NCBI GenBank assembly: GCA_029224185.1
Contig: CM055201.1
Coordinates: 2,385,418-2,449,417 of the forward strand
Direction: 5' to 3'
From: Karalla daura
Lineage: Eukaryota; Chordata; Actinopteri; Chaetodontiformes; Leiognathidae
Length of the DNA stretch: 64,000 nt
Below, in pieces: positions 23,701-53,161 of the stretch. The notes under the pieces were generated by a model. It saw only the letters and a program-made list of their open reading frames with translations, had not been told where the DNA came from and did not search any database. A program made the position numbers and the translations under genes. Position 1 is the stretch's first letter, and every line of letters begins with the position of its first letter.

Positions 23701-25600
23701 TGCATTCATTTGTATGCGTTCTGTTTTACTTTCCACTCTATACGGTTTATTTACAATATGTCTATTATTTGTCTGTTTGTGTTCCTATGTCTGCTTTGGT
23801 TCGCTCTGCTTTGGTTTGCTAGGCCATGGCGCTGGAGTCTCCAGAATGTACCGTAATGTTTCGCTTAAAAACCCTCGTAGCTTCGGATACTTTCGTCATG
23901 GCTCGGCTGTCCCCGTACGATGCAGAGAATGACGTCAGTAGCAAAGGGGAAAAAAAAACCGTCCGAGCCGTCCGAGAGCAGCCCTAATCCTTCGACGTCG
24001 ATCCGCCAGGACATCACGCACTCCGTGAGCTCTTTACCACCAGAAACGCAGGTATGCACACGCCTCGGTGTTATTGCGAAGCGGGCCACTGTAAAATGAG
24101 AGGATTCAGCATTAAACACCATGCCTTATCTGCCAAACTGCTGTCTCTCCTGCCCTGCCTCTCGCAGCTATGCTAGCTCGGCGGCTAAGGCGAGCCAGCT
24201 GCAGCCCTGCCTTCGATGCCAGACAATGACACGGCATCGTAGCACCGGGCAAGCCGTCAGACGGCTGTCGGCGTGCGGTGACAGTACGTCCCCTTGCGCG
24301 GCTTCTGAACACAATACAGCGCTCGGCTTCGGCCCCCGCGCCGATGTGTTTCTGACCCCGAAGCATCGCGGCTGCGCCGTCCCTACTCTCGCCGGAATGA
24401 CAGGGATGGCGAAGCTGAGCCAGGGCCCCTCTGGTTTTGTCAGCAGCCGCTGCCCGGCCGCATCTCAATGGGTGTTAGCCACTTCCCGGTAACGGGTGTC
24501 CTCCGAGAGGGCAAAGAGCGGTTTGTGCGCGCGACGTGGATGAATCGAAGGCGCTGGAAATGGCGAGGGCGTGCGGGCCCTGGCGGAGGGGGAGCCGCCG
24601 CCCAGTGCGGACGAATACCTCTGGACATATGGCCCCAGCTGCCAGGGCTCGTCTTACCCCACGGCCACCTAAAAAGCACGGCGGACGTGAATAATTCACT
24701 CCCCCCCCCCCCCCTCTCGGTTGCCTGAATTTAACTATCTGCGCCACTTCGTGAGGAGAAGACCCTCTCTTATCTCCTTATCTTCCACGAGGGTGCTGCG
24801 TTAGTTCAAATGGTTGTGGACGGGGGGGGGGATAATTCTGGACCGGCCACGAAGGGCCGTCCTCTCACACCTCTGGCGGCTTTGTCAGGGTGTTGGCGAG
24901 TTCCTCGCGTATCTGCTGGCCCTCCACCCACCAGAGTAACACACCAAGATAGAGAGAGAGAGAGAGCTGCACGGCTACAAGATGGAGATGGAGCACTGCG
25001 GGAATGCGAGCAATGCGACCGTGACAGCCGAAAACGGAACGATAAGCCGCTCGGGGTGCTTTCACGTCCGGGTAGTCCGGGACTGGGGTTCCAAGCTCCA
25101 AGAGGGGTCTGCTCGCTCGTAGCAGCTGTCCGTTTGGGATGCCAATGAGTAGGAAGGAAGGAAAAGGCGTGGGGAGGAAGTTGTGGAGTGACGGCAGAAC
25201 GTGCGGAACTGGGACGGATGGTTATTTTTGTCGTCGCGCACCCTCGATTATCCGAAAGTTGTGTGGGTCATGAAGTGACGCAGAATAGTGAGAACGAACA
25301 CCCGCTTGGTGTCGGTGACATCTGCCCCGACGATTTCTTTTTTTGAATGACAACACTGACAATAATTCGAGCAAGCGTTTCAGCCCTGTGCATGGCGAAG
25401 GCGTGGGATGCGCAGGGGACTTGCACTGGGACTTCGAGGCCTCTATCGACCTTAATGCGCGTCTTTGCACCTCGAAAAAACTGGAGCACCCGGAGTCCAG
25501 AAAAACCACGCGTCCAACGGCCCACAGTGTGACCAGGACTTGAACCAAGGTGACATTGCCCATCATGTGGCCCCCTAAACCCCCCAAAAACCATCAAAAA
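23701..25600. other. Spacer, GC rising towards sptan1 promoter
   Basis: Open frames occur on both strands at 24112-24492 and elsewhere because of local GC content, but none shows similarity or splice structure. A C-run at about 24701-24714 and G-runs are present. GLE1, expected here from human gene order, is not seen. Confidence 0.5.
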
Positions 25601-26203
25601 TGGAGACGTTGAAGGTTTTTAAAAGGGTCCGAGTCGTGTGACCCGGTCAATGAGATCACGCACTTTTGGGGCTGACGCGAACCTGACCAAAGCCGATCAG
25701 AGGCCTCAGTCCGTCTGGCAAACCCTCGAGCGGGTTGCGCCCTTTGGCGGCACGACCGGCCTTTCCCGTGTTTACCACGAAGCGGCCGGGAAGCTGCGCG
25801 CACGCCAGCCAGCCAGCCGAATGGAACAGGTTTGCCGAGGGCGAACGAAACCTGCTCGCCTCTCCTCTCCGAACCCCGTCGAAAGATCCGATGGCCGTGA
25901 CCCAGACGGAAAGCGGGCCTCCCCGTCTCCGGGGCGTTGACGGAGACACGGCACGCGCCGCCAGTTCATCGCCGCTCTCAAGGCACTCCCTCCGTCCCCT
26001 CCGAGCGCGCACAGATTCGGCGAGAATGGTGCGAACGCAGCCGCCGGACCGCTTCTCCGGTTCTGAATGGGTGGCACAGTCGCCGAGCCCGGGGTCGCGC
26101 GTCCTCAGCTGACGTCGGGCGGAAGCTTCGAGAAGGGTGCGGGGCAGCGGCGGCGTTTTTGCTGAGTAAAGGGCTGGGCGAGAGCTGGAGGGGAGGGGTA
26201 GGG

Positions 26204-26238
<35 letters not shown>

Positions 26239-28400
26239 CAGAGGGAGCACCAGAGACGCATGGGCTGGGCCACATCTCGGCTCGCTCTCTTATACCGCGC
26301 AGTCACTGCAGGTGCAATGCGTCTGTCCTGTGCTGCGTAGCGGGACGGGACTTCCGCCTCCTCGTGCCCGGCCAGACCGCGCGGAGGTGCGCCGTGGACA
26401 CGGGTGAAGCCTCCCCGTCGGCCGAGAGAGGAGGAGAGCCCAGGGGACTCGGACTCGTGCGTACGGCTCTGGTCTCGTTTTCCTTGCGTCAGTGAGTGTG
26501 AATGTCACAAGGTGTCGGCGGGCGGGCGGGCGGAACGCGCGCGTGTTCATCTGTGGCGTTGCAGTTTTGCGTGAAGAGGTTGCACGCGTTTCAGTTTGAG
26601 GGAAGAGAAACGGGCCCGGGTGTGGGAGCTATGTCATTGTGCTGGTAACCTACTCCCCTCCGTTCCCCGGTATGGAAACGGGCTCGCCTGCTCTCCGGAG
26701 ACTCCCATTTCCTGCACATTCCTCTGACTTCCATCCTCCCGGTATGGCGTCAGCGTTGTGTACTCACAACGGGTGGTCCAGCCAACGTAGCCGGGAGTTG
26801 CTATGCGAGGGAACGTTTGGCTGGCCTGACACTGGGGTGCCTCTTGTTTCGTGGTAACGGGGGTTAAAGTTACTCTGCGCATACCACTGTATGGATTTCG
26901 AGGTGTCAAACCTACACAGAGTAGGAAGGCTTTTGTTCCTGCCTCCTTCCTGGACGGATGCGTAGGCCCGGCGAGTGGCCTTCTGATAAATAATCCAGGA
27001 AGTTCCTGGGAAAGCAATCGTGCTAATGGGCGACGGGAGTCCATTCATCTCGTCCCGTCAAACGGTGCGAGGTGGGGGGGGTGGGGGACCTGTCTCGGTT
27101 GCAAAACCGTTCGCACTCGCACTCGGGCTGCAACGTTTGGCGCGGATCTGAAGCTGAAAATTTGCGTGCGTGCGCCGAGGCGTCCCCTCCGTTCGCAAGG
27201 TGGGGCAGGAAGCGAAAGGGGGAAGCCAGATGCGGGTCCCCGTCTGTATCCCCCGGGCTTATGCGGCCGAGAGAGTGTGTGCGCGTGCAGACGGGACGTA
27301 TCCTGGGTGCATTGCCTCGTCCGCAGTGTCGTACGCGGCTCCTTTCCTGCAGCCACTCTGCCTCTCTCTCGTGTCTGTGGATGATTGGACATTACCGGGC
27401 GGCTGTTTCCGAGTCTCTCACACACACACACACACGCACACACGGCCCGGGTCAAAGTCCGCAAGCGGCCATAGGTTTTGAATACGCCCGCGAGAGGCGG
27501 TAAAAACGGACTCCGACCATCAGAGCTGCGCTGGATGATACTGGCGTGCGCATGTCTCCAGGGGCGGCGAGGAGCGAGCCCGACCGGAGGGCGAACCCGT
27601 TATCTGCCCGTACAAGATGGTGGGAGGTGTTATCAGCAGCGCTCAGGAGCGTCTGTGACTGCGCAGTTCATGGTCTCTACCCGGTTGCAGATCAGCTGGC
27701 CGTCTGAGCCGTTCTGAATCGGGTTGGAGGCCTGCGAACGCGCTCTCTCAGGGGACCTCTCTGTCCCTGAACACAGCGGGTCACCCCTCAATGGACTTTT
27801 GCGACGCCGCGATCGGCACATCGACACTTTTCTTTCCCTCCACTCTGCTGCCGTCCGTGTCGGCGTGCGGAGGGACGCTGGGCCCGGTTAAATCCTCCTT
27901 TCCAGCCGTCTGTGAACTGGGCCAGGTCAGGAGAATGGGAGGGGTGGGGGTGTGGGGTGGGGGGATGGGCGCTAGCTGACGTTATGTGCCACAGTAATGT
28001 GATGCTGCTCATTGTGTGTTTGTGTATGGGCCGTTAGCGGGCTGCCTCCGGCGACCAAAGCATCTCCGTCCTGGGGCCCAGCGCTTGCTGACTCCACTAA
28101 TCCCCCCCCCCCCCCCCCCCCCCCCCCTATTGAGCGGAGGCTGTCTCGCTGCCCTTTTGTGTCTCGCTGTCCGCGGCGTCAACAAAAGCCGGCGCTCCTC
28201 GTCATGTGGTCCCGGGCCCCGGGCCTCGCGCGGGCCCCCGGCCACGCCCTGCCCTCAGCCGGCGCGCTGACTCGACCTTGGCCGGGGTCAGACGGATCAA
28301 TGGCTCCCCTCCTCTCTCTCTCTAACGGCTTCCTGTTTGCGTCTCGGAGCTGTCTCGGAGCCGTTCGGATGACCCGGGGGTAGTGTGAATCTGGTGCAAG
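25600..28400 (+). promoter_or_regulatory. sptan1: CpG-rich region, probable sptan1 promoter and untranslated first exon
   Basis: High GC and CpG over about 2.8 kb upstream of the first coding exon. A (GA)n tract at 26207-26237 is followed by a gagcaccagagacgcatggg region and a possible splice donor cactgcag|gtgcaatg near 26309. A 26-base C run lies at 28102-28127 and a CA tract near 27420-27440. The exact transcription start cannot be read from sequence alone. Many long ORFs on both strands are by-products of the GC content. Confidence 0.45.
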
Positions 28401-29113
28401 CATTCTGAACCTCAGTTCGAAAGCGTAGCCTCGGCCCGCTGGCCGCTAGCCACAGCCTGAGACGGGCTGTCAGAGGCACAGCGAGGACAGAGAGGCTGAC
28501 CGCAGCATTCCCATTGTGTACCGACGCCCGGTTACTGCTCTGCGCGCATGTGGAATGTCCGCCCCCCCCCACCCCCCCGCCCCACGGCCACCCCTCTGTT
28601 TCAGCTGCCCTGTCACTTGGTTACGCAGCTCCGGGCCACACGGGTGGGTGGGGGGGGGGTTTGTTTGAGGCAAACTTTTCAGGAAAAGAAGCCCTGAAAA
28701 TGTAGCGCCACACCGTGAATGAAGTGGCAAACGTTCACATGTCAGCACAGGAAACGCCAACAACAGCTGGTCGGCGCATGGAGCAGACATTTCTCAGCAA
28801 CCGGAAATCAAACGGCAAACTTACTTGTCACGCATTCATGTATAGATGAATGTTTTCAAGTTGCCAGACTATCCCAGACTGTCTGAACCGGCCAGACCCT
28901 CCCCGCCCCATTCATATTTAGCATGAATCAATCGATCCTGCTGCTCGTCGATGGAGGGGGGCCTTGGAGCTAGTGAAGAGACAAAAGAAAGGGTTCACAT
29001 GTCTACACGAATACAGACACAATAGCTGTTATGTCCGTCTGTGGTCACCAGGTTCAGCTGGAATGGATGCATGTGTTTAAAAAAAAAGAGTCTCGTCAGT
29101 GTTGCTTGTGCTT

Positions 29114-29114
<1 letters not shown>

Positions 29115-29157
<43 letters not shown>

Positions 29158-29177
29158 TCTATCTCTCTCTCTATCTC

Positions 29178-29224
<47 letters not shown>

Positions 29225-29293
29225 CTCTCTCTCTATCTCTCTATCTATCTATCTATCTATCTATCTATCAATCTATCTCTCTCTCTCTCTATA
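29115..29293 (+). repeat. (CT)n/(CTAT)n microsatellite forming the polypyrimidine tract of the first coding exon
   Basis: Alternating CT and CTAT/CTCTAT arrays of about 180 bp run directly into the acceptor ...ctctctatag at 29294, three bases before the sptan1 ATG. The +frame ORFs rich in Leu, Ser, Ile and Tyr across it are translation of the repeat. Confidence 0.9.
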
Positions 29294-29297
29294 GAAA

Positions 29298-46778
<17,481 letters not shown>

Positions 46779-47207
46779 TCCCCCCGCCCGCCAGTGACCA
46801 ATCGGGATGCGTTTCCCCCCCCACACCCCCCACCCCCACACACACACCCACCCACCCACTTAAGTACACTCACGGCTGAAACTGCATGATCGTGGCACTA
46901 GGAATACTCACCAACGACAACTATCAGTGCCGTTTGTCTCGCTCGACCCCTAACTCTTTGTGCTTCTCATGCTAGCCTAGTGGATCCGTCTGCATTTGAA
47001 TGTGACCGTTTTAGCTTGCGCTCTCACCGACTTTATAAACCCCATAGTAACGATAGGCAACAACTTCTTGACAGCTGCGGTGTCCTTCAATAAACGCTAC
47101 TGGTTAGAACTGGAAACCTTGCCTCCGGCCTTCATTCCACCTTCCAGAACTTGCCTTGTCCTCAGAGCAAATCGGTGCACGTCAGTCGAAGCCACTGATT
47201 GGCCGTC
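46779..47207. terminator. sptan1: Convergent 3' region of sptan1 and dync2i2
   Basis: The plus-strand AATAAA at 47089-47094 is a canonical sptan1 polyadenylation signal 310 bp after its stop. For dync2i2 (minus, stop 47208-47210) no TTTATT is found before the sptan1 stop; a variant TATAAA (minus) occurs at about 47031-47036. The two 3' UTRs therefore probably overlap. Confidence 0.65.
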
Positions 47208-50200
47208 TCATCCTGCCACCTGATTGGCCAGCTGCTCCAGCTGGCTGCTCTCTCTGGGCTTCTGCTCCATCAGCTCGGCGCTCAGCTGCCAGACGCCCAC
47301 GCTTCCGTCCGTGCCGCCCTCGGCCAGCAGCTGAGGGTTGCGGCGGTTGAAAGCGAGGCAGGCCGCGGCCCGGCCCTCCTCCCCGTGCTCCAGGACCGCT
47401 GCGGGCCTCGGGGACCTGCGGCCCAGGTCGAACACCTGGACTCCGCCTGAGGGAGATGCGACGAGAGTCAGACGCTCCATTAAGTCACTATCAAGTAACT
47501 GAAAACAAAGTCCAAAGCTCTATTAACATGTAGTGACACATCAATCGAAGGGTTATGGGAGGGCTATAGAGAAGCCACACTCGGCTAGCACAGAATGTAC
47601 CCACCCAGAGGGTCCCTGCTGCCGTACCTTGAGCGGAGGCTGCGGCCATCACCAGCGGCCTGGCTGGAGACCACTGCATCTGGAAGACGTAGGAGTCGCA
47701 CACCCTGAGGGAGAGCAGCGGGCCGGCCTGCAGCAGGGAGTGCAGCTGGGCCACGCCGTCGGTGCCCGCACTCACAAACAGGTTCCTGCACACGGCAGCG
47801 CCGCCAGGGAAGACAGGTAGGACAGCTGGTCAGTCTGGAGGCGGGACAGCTATCCACTCTGTCAGTAGGACAGCTAGTCAGTCTGGAGGCGGGACAGCTA
47901 TCCACTCTGTCAGTAGGACAGCTAGTCAGTCTGGAGGCGGGACAGCTATCCACTCTGTCAGTAGGACAGCTAGGCAGTCTGGAGGCGGGACAGCTATCCA
48001 CTGTCAGGAGGACAACTAGTCAGTCTGGAGGCAGGACAACTATCCACTGTCAGTAGGACAACCAGTCAGTCTGGATGCGGGACAACTATCCACTGTCAGT
48101 AGGACAACCAGTCAGTCTGGATGCGGGACAACTATCCACTGTCAGTAGGACAACTAGTCAGTCTGGAGGTAGGACAACTATCCACTGTCAGGAGGACAGC
48201 TAGTCAGTCTGGAGGCAGGACAACTATCCACTGTCAGTAGGACAACCAGTCAGTCTGGATGCGGGACAACTATCCACTGTCAGTAGGACAACCAGTCAGT
48301 CTGGATGCGGGACAACTATCCACTGTCAGTAGGACAACTAGTCGGTCTGGAGGCAGGACAACTATCCACTGTCAGTAGGACAACTAGTCAGTCTGGAGGC
48401 GGGACAACTATCCACTCTGTCAGTAGGACAACTAGTCAGTCTGGAGGCAGGACAACTATCCACTGTCAGTAGGACAACTAGTCAGTCTGGAGGCGGGACA
48501 ACTATCCACTGTCAGTAGGACAACTAGTCAGTCTGGAGGCGGGATAACTACCCACTGTCAGTAGGACAACTAGTCAGTCTGGAGGCGGGATAACTACCCA
48601 CTGTCAGTAGGACAACCAGTCAGTCTGGAGGCGGGACAACTGTCCACTGTCAGTAGGACAACTAGTCAGTCTGGAGGCGGGACAACTAGTCAGTCTGGAG
48701 GCAGGACAACTATCCACTGTCAGTAGGACAACTAGTCAGTCTGGAGGCGGGACAACTATCCACTGTCAGTAGGACAACTAGTCAGTCTGGAGGCGGGACA
48801 ACTATCCACTGTCAGTAGGACAACTAGTCAGTCTGGAGGCGGGACAACTATCCACTGTCAGTAGGACAACTAGTCAGTCTGGAGGCGGGACAACTATCCA
48901 CTGTCAGTAGGACAACTAGTCAGTCTGGAGGCGGGACAACTATCCACTGTCAGTAGGACAACTAGTCAGTCTGGAGGCGGGACAACTATCCACTCTGTCA
49001 GTAGGACAACTAGTCAGTCTGGAGGCGGGACAACTATCCACTGTCAGTAGGACAACTAGTCAGTCTGGAGGCGGGATAACTACCCACTGTCAGTAGGACA
49101 ACCAGTCAGTCTGGAGGCGGGACAACTGTCCACTGTCAGTAGGACAACTAGTCAGTCTGGAGGCGGGACAACTAGTCAGTCTGGAGGCGGGACAACTATC
49201 CACTGTCAGTAGGACAACTAGTCAGTCTGGAGGCGGGACAACTATCCACTGTCAGTAGGACAACTAGTCAGTCTGGAGGCGGGACAGCTATCCACTGTCA
49301 GTAGGACAACTAGTCAGTCTGGAGGCGGGACAACTATCCACTGTCAGTAGGACAACTAGTCAGTCTGGAGGCGGGACAGCTATCCACTGTCTGTAGGACA
49401 ACTAGTCAGTCTGGAGGCGGGACAGCTATCCACTGTCTAGGACAACTAGTCAGTCTGGATGCGGGACAACTATCCACTGTCAGTAGGACAACTAGTCAGT
49501 CTGGAGGCAGGACAACTATCCACTGTCAGTAGGACAACCAGTCAGTCTGGATGCGGGACAACTGTCCACTGTCAGTAGGACAACTAGTCAGTCTGGAGGC
49601 GGGACAACTAGTCAGTCTGGAGGCGGGACAACTATCCACTGTCAGTAGGACAACTAGTCAGTCTGGAGGCGGGACAACTATCCACTGTCAGTAGGACAAC
49701 TAGTCAGTCTGGAGGCGGGACAGCTATCCACTGTCAGTAGGACAACTAGTCAGTCTGGAGGCGGGACAACTATCCACTGTCAGTAGGACAACTAGTCAGT
49801 CTGGAGGCGGGACAGCTATCCACTGTCTGTAGGACAACTAGTCAGTCTGGAGGCGGGACAGCTATCCACTGTCTAGGACAACTAGTCAGTCTGGATGCGG
49901 GACAACTATCCACTGTCAGTAGGACAACTAGTCAGTCTGGAGGCAGGACAACTATCCACTGTCAGTAGGACAACCAGTCAGTCTGGATGCGGGACAACTA
50001 TCCACTGTCAGTAGGACAACTAGTCAGTCTGGAGGTAGGACAACTATCCACTGTCAGGAGGACAGCTAGTCAGTCTGGAGGCAGGACAACTATCCACTGT
50101 CAGTAGGACAACCAGTCAGTCTGGATGCGGGACAACTATCCACTGTCAGTAGGACAACCAGTCAGTCTGGATGCGGGACAACTATCCACTGTCAGTAGGA

Positions 50201-53097
50201 CAACTAGTCGGTCTGGAGGCAGGACAACTATCCACTGTCAGTAGGACAACTAGTCAGTCTGGAGGCGGGACAACTATCCACTCTGTCAGTAGGACAACTA
50301 GTCAGTCTGGAGGCAGGACAACTATCCACTGTCAGTAGGACAACTAGTCAGTCTGGAGGCGGGATAACTACCCACTGTCAGTAGGACAACCAGTCAGTCT
50401 GGAGGCGGGACAACTGTCCACTGTCAGTAGGACAACTAGTCAGTCTGGAGGCGGGACAACTAGTCAGTCTGGAGGCAGGACAACTATCCACTGTCAGTAG
50501 GACAACTAGTCAGTCTGGAGGCGGGACAACTATCCACTGTCAGTAGGACAACTAGTCAGTCTGGAGGCGGGACAACTATCCACTGTCAGTAGGACAACTA
50601 GTCAGTCTGGAGGCGGGACAACTATCCACTGTCAGTAGGACAACTAGTCAGTCTGGAGGCGGGACAACTATCCACTGTCAGTAGGACAACTAGTCAGTCT
50701 GGAGGCGGGACAACTATCCACTGTCAGTAGGACAACTAGTCAGTCTGGAGGCGGGACAACTATCCACTGTCAGTAGGACAACCAGTCAGTCTGGAGGCGG
50801 GACAACTATCCACTGTCAGTAGGACAGCTAGTCAGTCTGGAGGCGGGACAACTATCCACTGTCAGTAGGACAGCTAGTCAGTCTGGAGGCGGGACAACTA
50901 TCCACTGTCAGTAGGACAACTAGTCAGTCTGGAGGCGGGACAACTATCCACTGTCTGTAGGACAACTAGTCAGTCTGGAGGCGGGACAACTATCCACTGT
51001 CAGTAGGACAACTAGTCAGTCTGGAGGCGGGACAACTATCCACTCTGTCAGTAGGACAGCTAGTCAGTCTGGAGGCGGGACAACTATCCACTGTCAGTAG
51101 GACAACTAGTCAGTCTGGAGGCGGGACAGCTATCCACTGTCTAGGACACTAGTCAGTCTGGAGGCGGGACAACTATCCACTGTCAGTAGGACAACTAGTC
51201 AGTCTGGAGGCGGGACAACTATCCACTGTCAGTAGGACAACTAGTCAGTCTGGAGGCGGGATAACTATCCACTGTCAGTAGGACAACTAGTCAGTCTGGA
51301 GGCGGGACAACTATCCACTGTCAGTAGGACAACTAGTCAGTCTGGAGGCGGGACAGCTATCCACTGTCAGTAGGACAACTAGTCAGTCTGGAGGCAGGAC
51401 AACTATCCACTGTCAGTAGGACAACTAGTCAGTCTGGAGGCGGGACAACTAGTCAGTCTGTCAGTAGGACAGCTAGTCAGTCTGGAGGCGGGACAACTAG
51501 TCAGTCTGGAGGCAGGACAACTATCCACTGTCAGTAGGACAACTAGTCAGTCTGGAGGCGGGACAGCTATCCACTGTCTAGGACAACTAGTCAGTCTGGA
51601 GGCGGGACAACTATCCACTGTCAGTAGGACAACTAGTCAGTCTGGAGGCGGGACTCCAATGCTATGCTTGGCATGCTATTTACGTAGGAAAGCTAATCGA
51701 AGAGCGGGAGCTCTGGCAACTCCTTCCTCCGCTGACCTGTGGAACGGGGAGAAGTGGATGGAGTGGACGGGGCCGCTGTGAGGCTTGAAGGAGAAGACGG
51801 CCGGGGCCCTGGGCGGCACGCTGTGACTCTGCGAGGGGCTCGCGGCCGGCGTCCGGGAGGAGAAGGCGCACCTGAGCAGCAGGCCTCCCTCGGAGCCCAC
51901 CAGGAAGGTGTCGGGGTCCCAGGGGGACAGGGCCAGGGAGGTGACGCCCACCGTGCTGCCGCCACCGCTCTGAGGTGGAACGCGGGGGACGGAGGCCTTA
52001 GCCTTTTGTCAACACGTTTCAGCGTTTCCCAAACCAACAAACACAAACCCCTGCCGGCCCTCACCTTGACGTTGCTGCCGCCGCCGGGCACCTGCTGCCG
52101 CGTGAAGGCGTAGGCGGCCCTCAGGAGTAGGCAGCCCTGGTCCGGGTCCACCGTCCACAGCAGGACGCTCCCCCCGGAGCTGGCACTGAGGACGGCGAAC
52201 TCTCCCTTCTTCTGCAGGGGCACCCACTCCACCTGGCCAGGGGACACGCCGCTGAGAGGCCGCGGCTCATGGTGCAGAGCAGGGCACAGCATGCAAACTG
52301 CCAGCAGCAGCAGCAGCTGCGATCAGACCCACTAATCGCTGTGTCGTCAGGTTAGAGTGACGATGAATGGTCAGAAAACGTAACGGCTAAAGCAGGCGGC
52401 AATGGCACTCGTCCATTGGTTTACCATGGGAGGTTCCAGATGGATCAAGACAATCTAATTTATGGAACAGTGAACAAAGTAGGTGAGACATAGTCCTTGT
52501 ATCTCGCTTATAGAAGTGTCAACTTTAGAAGTGTCGGTTGTTTCTATTGAAACTGTTGAAACCCTTTCCTGTGATGTACCTACATGTTTGTACCTACACA
52601 AGACTTGGGTCACACCGTTGGCAAACGTGGGGGCGTGTCCTATAACTGTTCACGATCATGATTACATCACCTTCAAAGCAGAAAACTTGGGACACGCCTA
52701 TTTAAACCAGCTTTTAGCTAACATTTTATCTGGTGTATTCCCATATGTTATTCCTATAGTATTATTGTTACCACTTGTTACCATTTTATTCTATTCATCT
52801 ACCTTGCGCATTCGCTTTCATCTTGAGACACTGGGAACGCTAGGCTAATGCTAATGATCAGGTGAGTGTCTTCTCACCGACATCCCTCCCCGGGGTATAC
52901 CTGACATCAGCTGGAAAATATTCCCATGCATGCCAAACAAGTAGTGTGGGAACTGTGTGAACTCACTTGATAAACAGGCTCCCTGTGGCTGTCTGCTGAC
53001 ATCCCAGTCTGAGCCAGCATTGGGTCCCCAGTCTGACTGGTGTCCCACACCACCACTCCCCCGTTGTACAGGCCTCCTGCAGCCAAGATGGCGTGCA

Positions 53098-53161
<64 letters not shown>

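Noticed and set aside
24112..24492. Overlapping ORFs of about 120 aa on both strands
   Set aside because: Both strands open because of local GC content; no similarity, splice sites or codon pattern.
47585..48019. ORFs with repeated DSCPASRLTSCPT and SQSGGGTAIHSV units
   Set aside because: Translation of the first copies of the minisatellite, which have a 48-bp period there; the frame is lost when the unit becomes 46 bp.
47817..51655. CRISPR-like look of regular 46-bp repeats
   Set aside because: No unique spacers, the whole unit is repeated, and the locus is a vertebrate intron.
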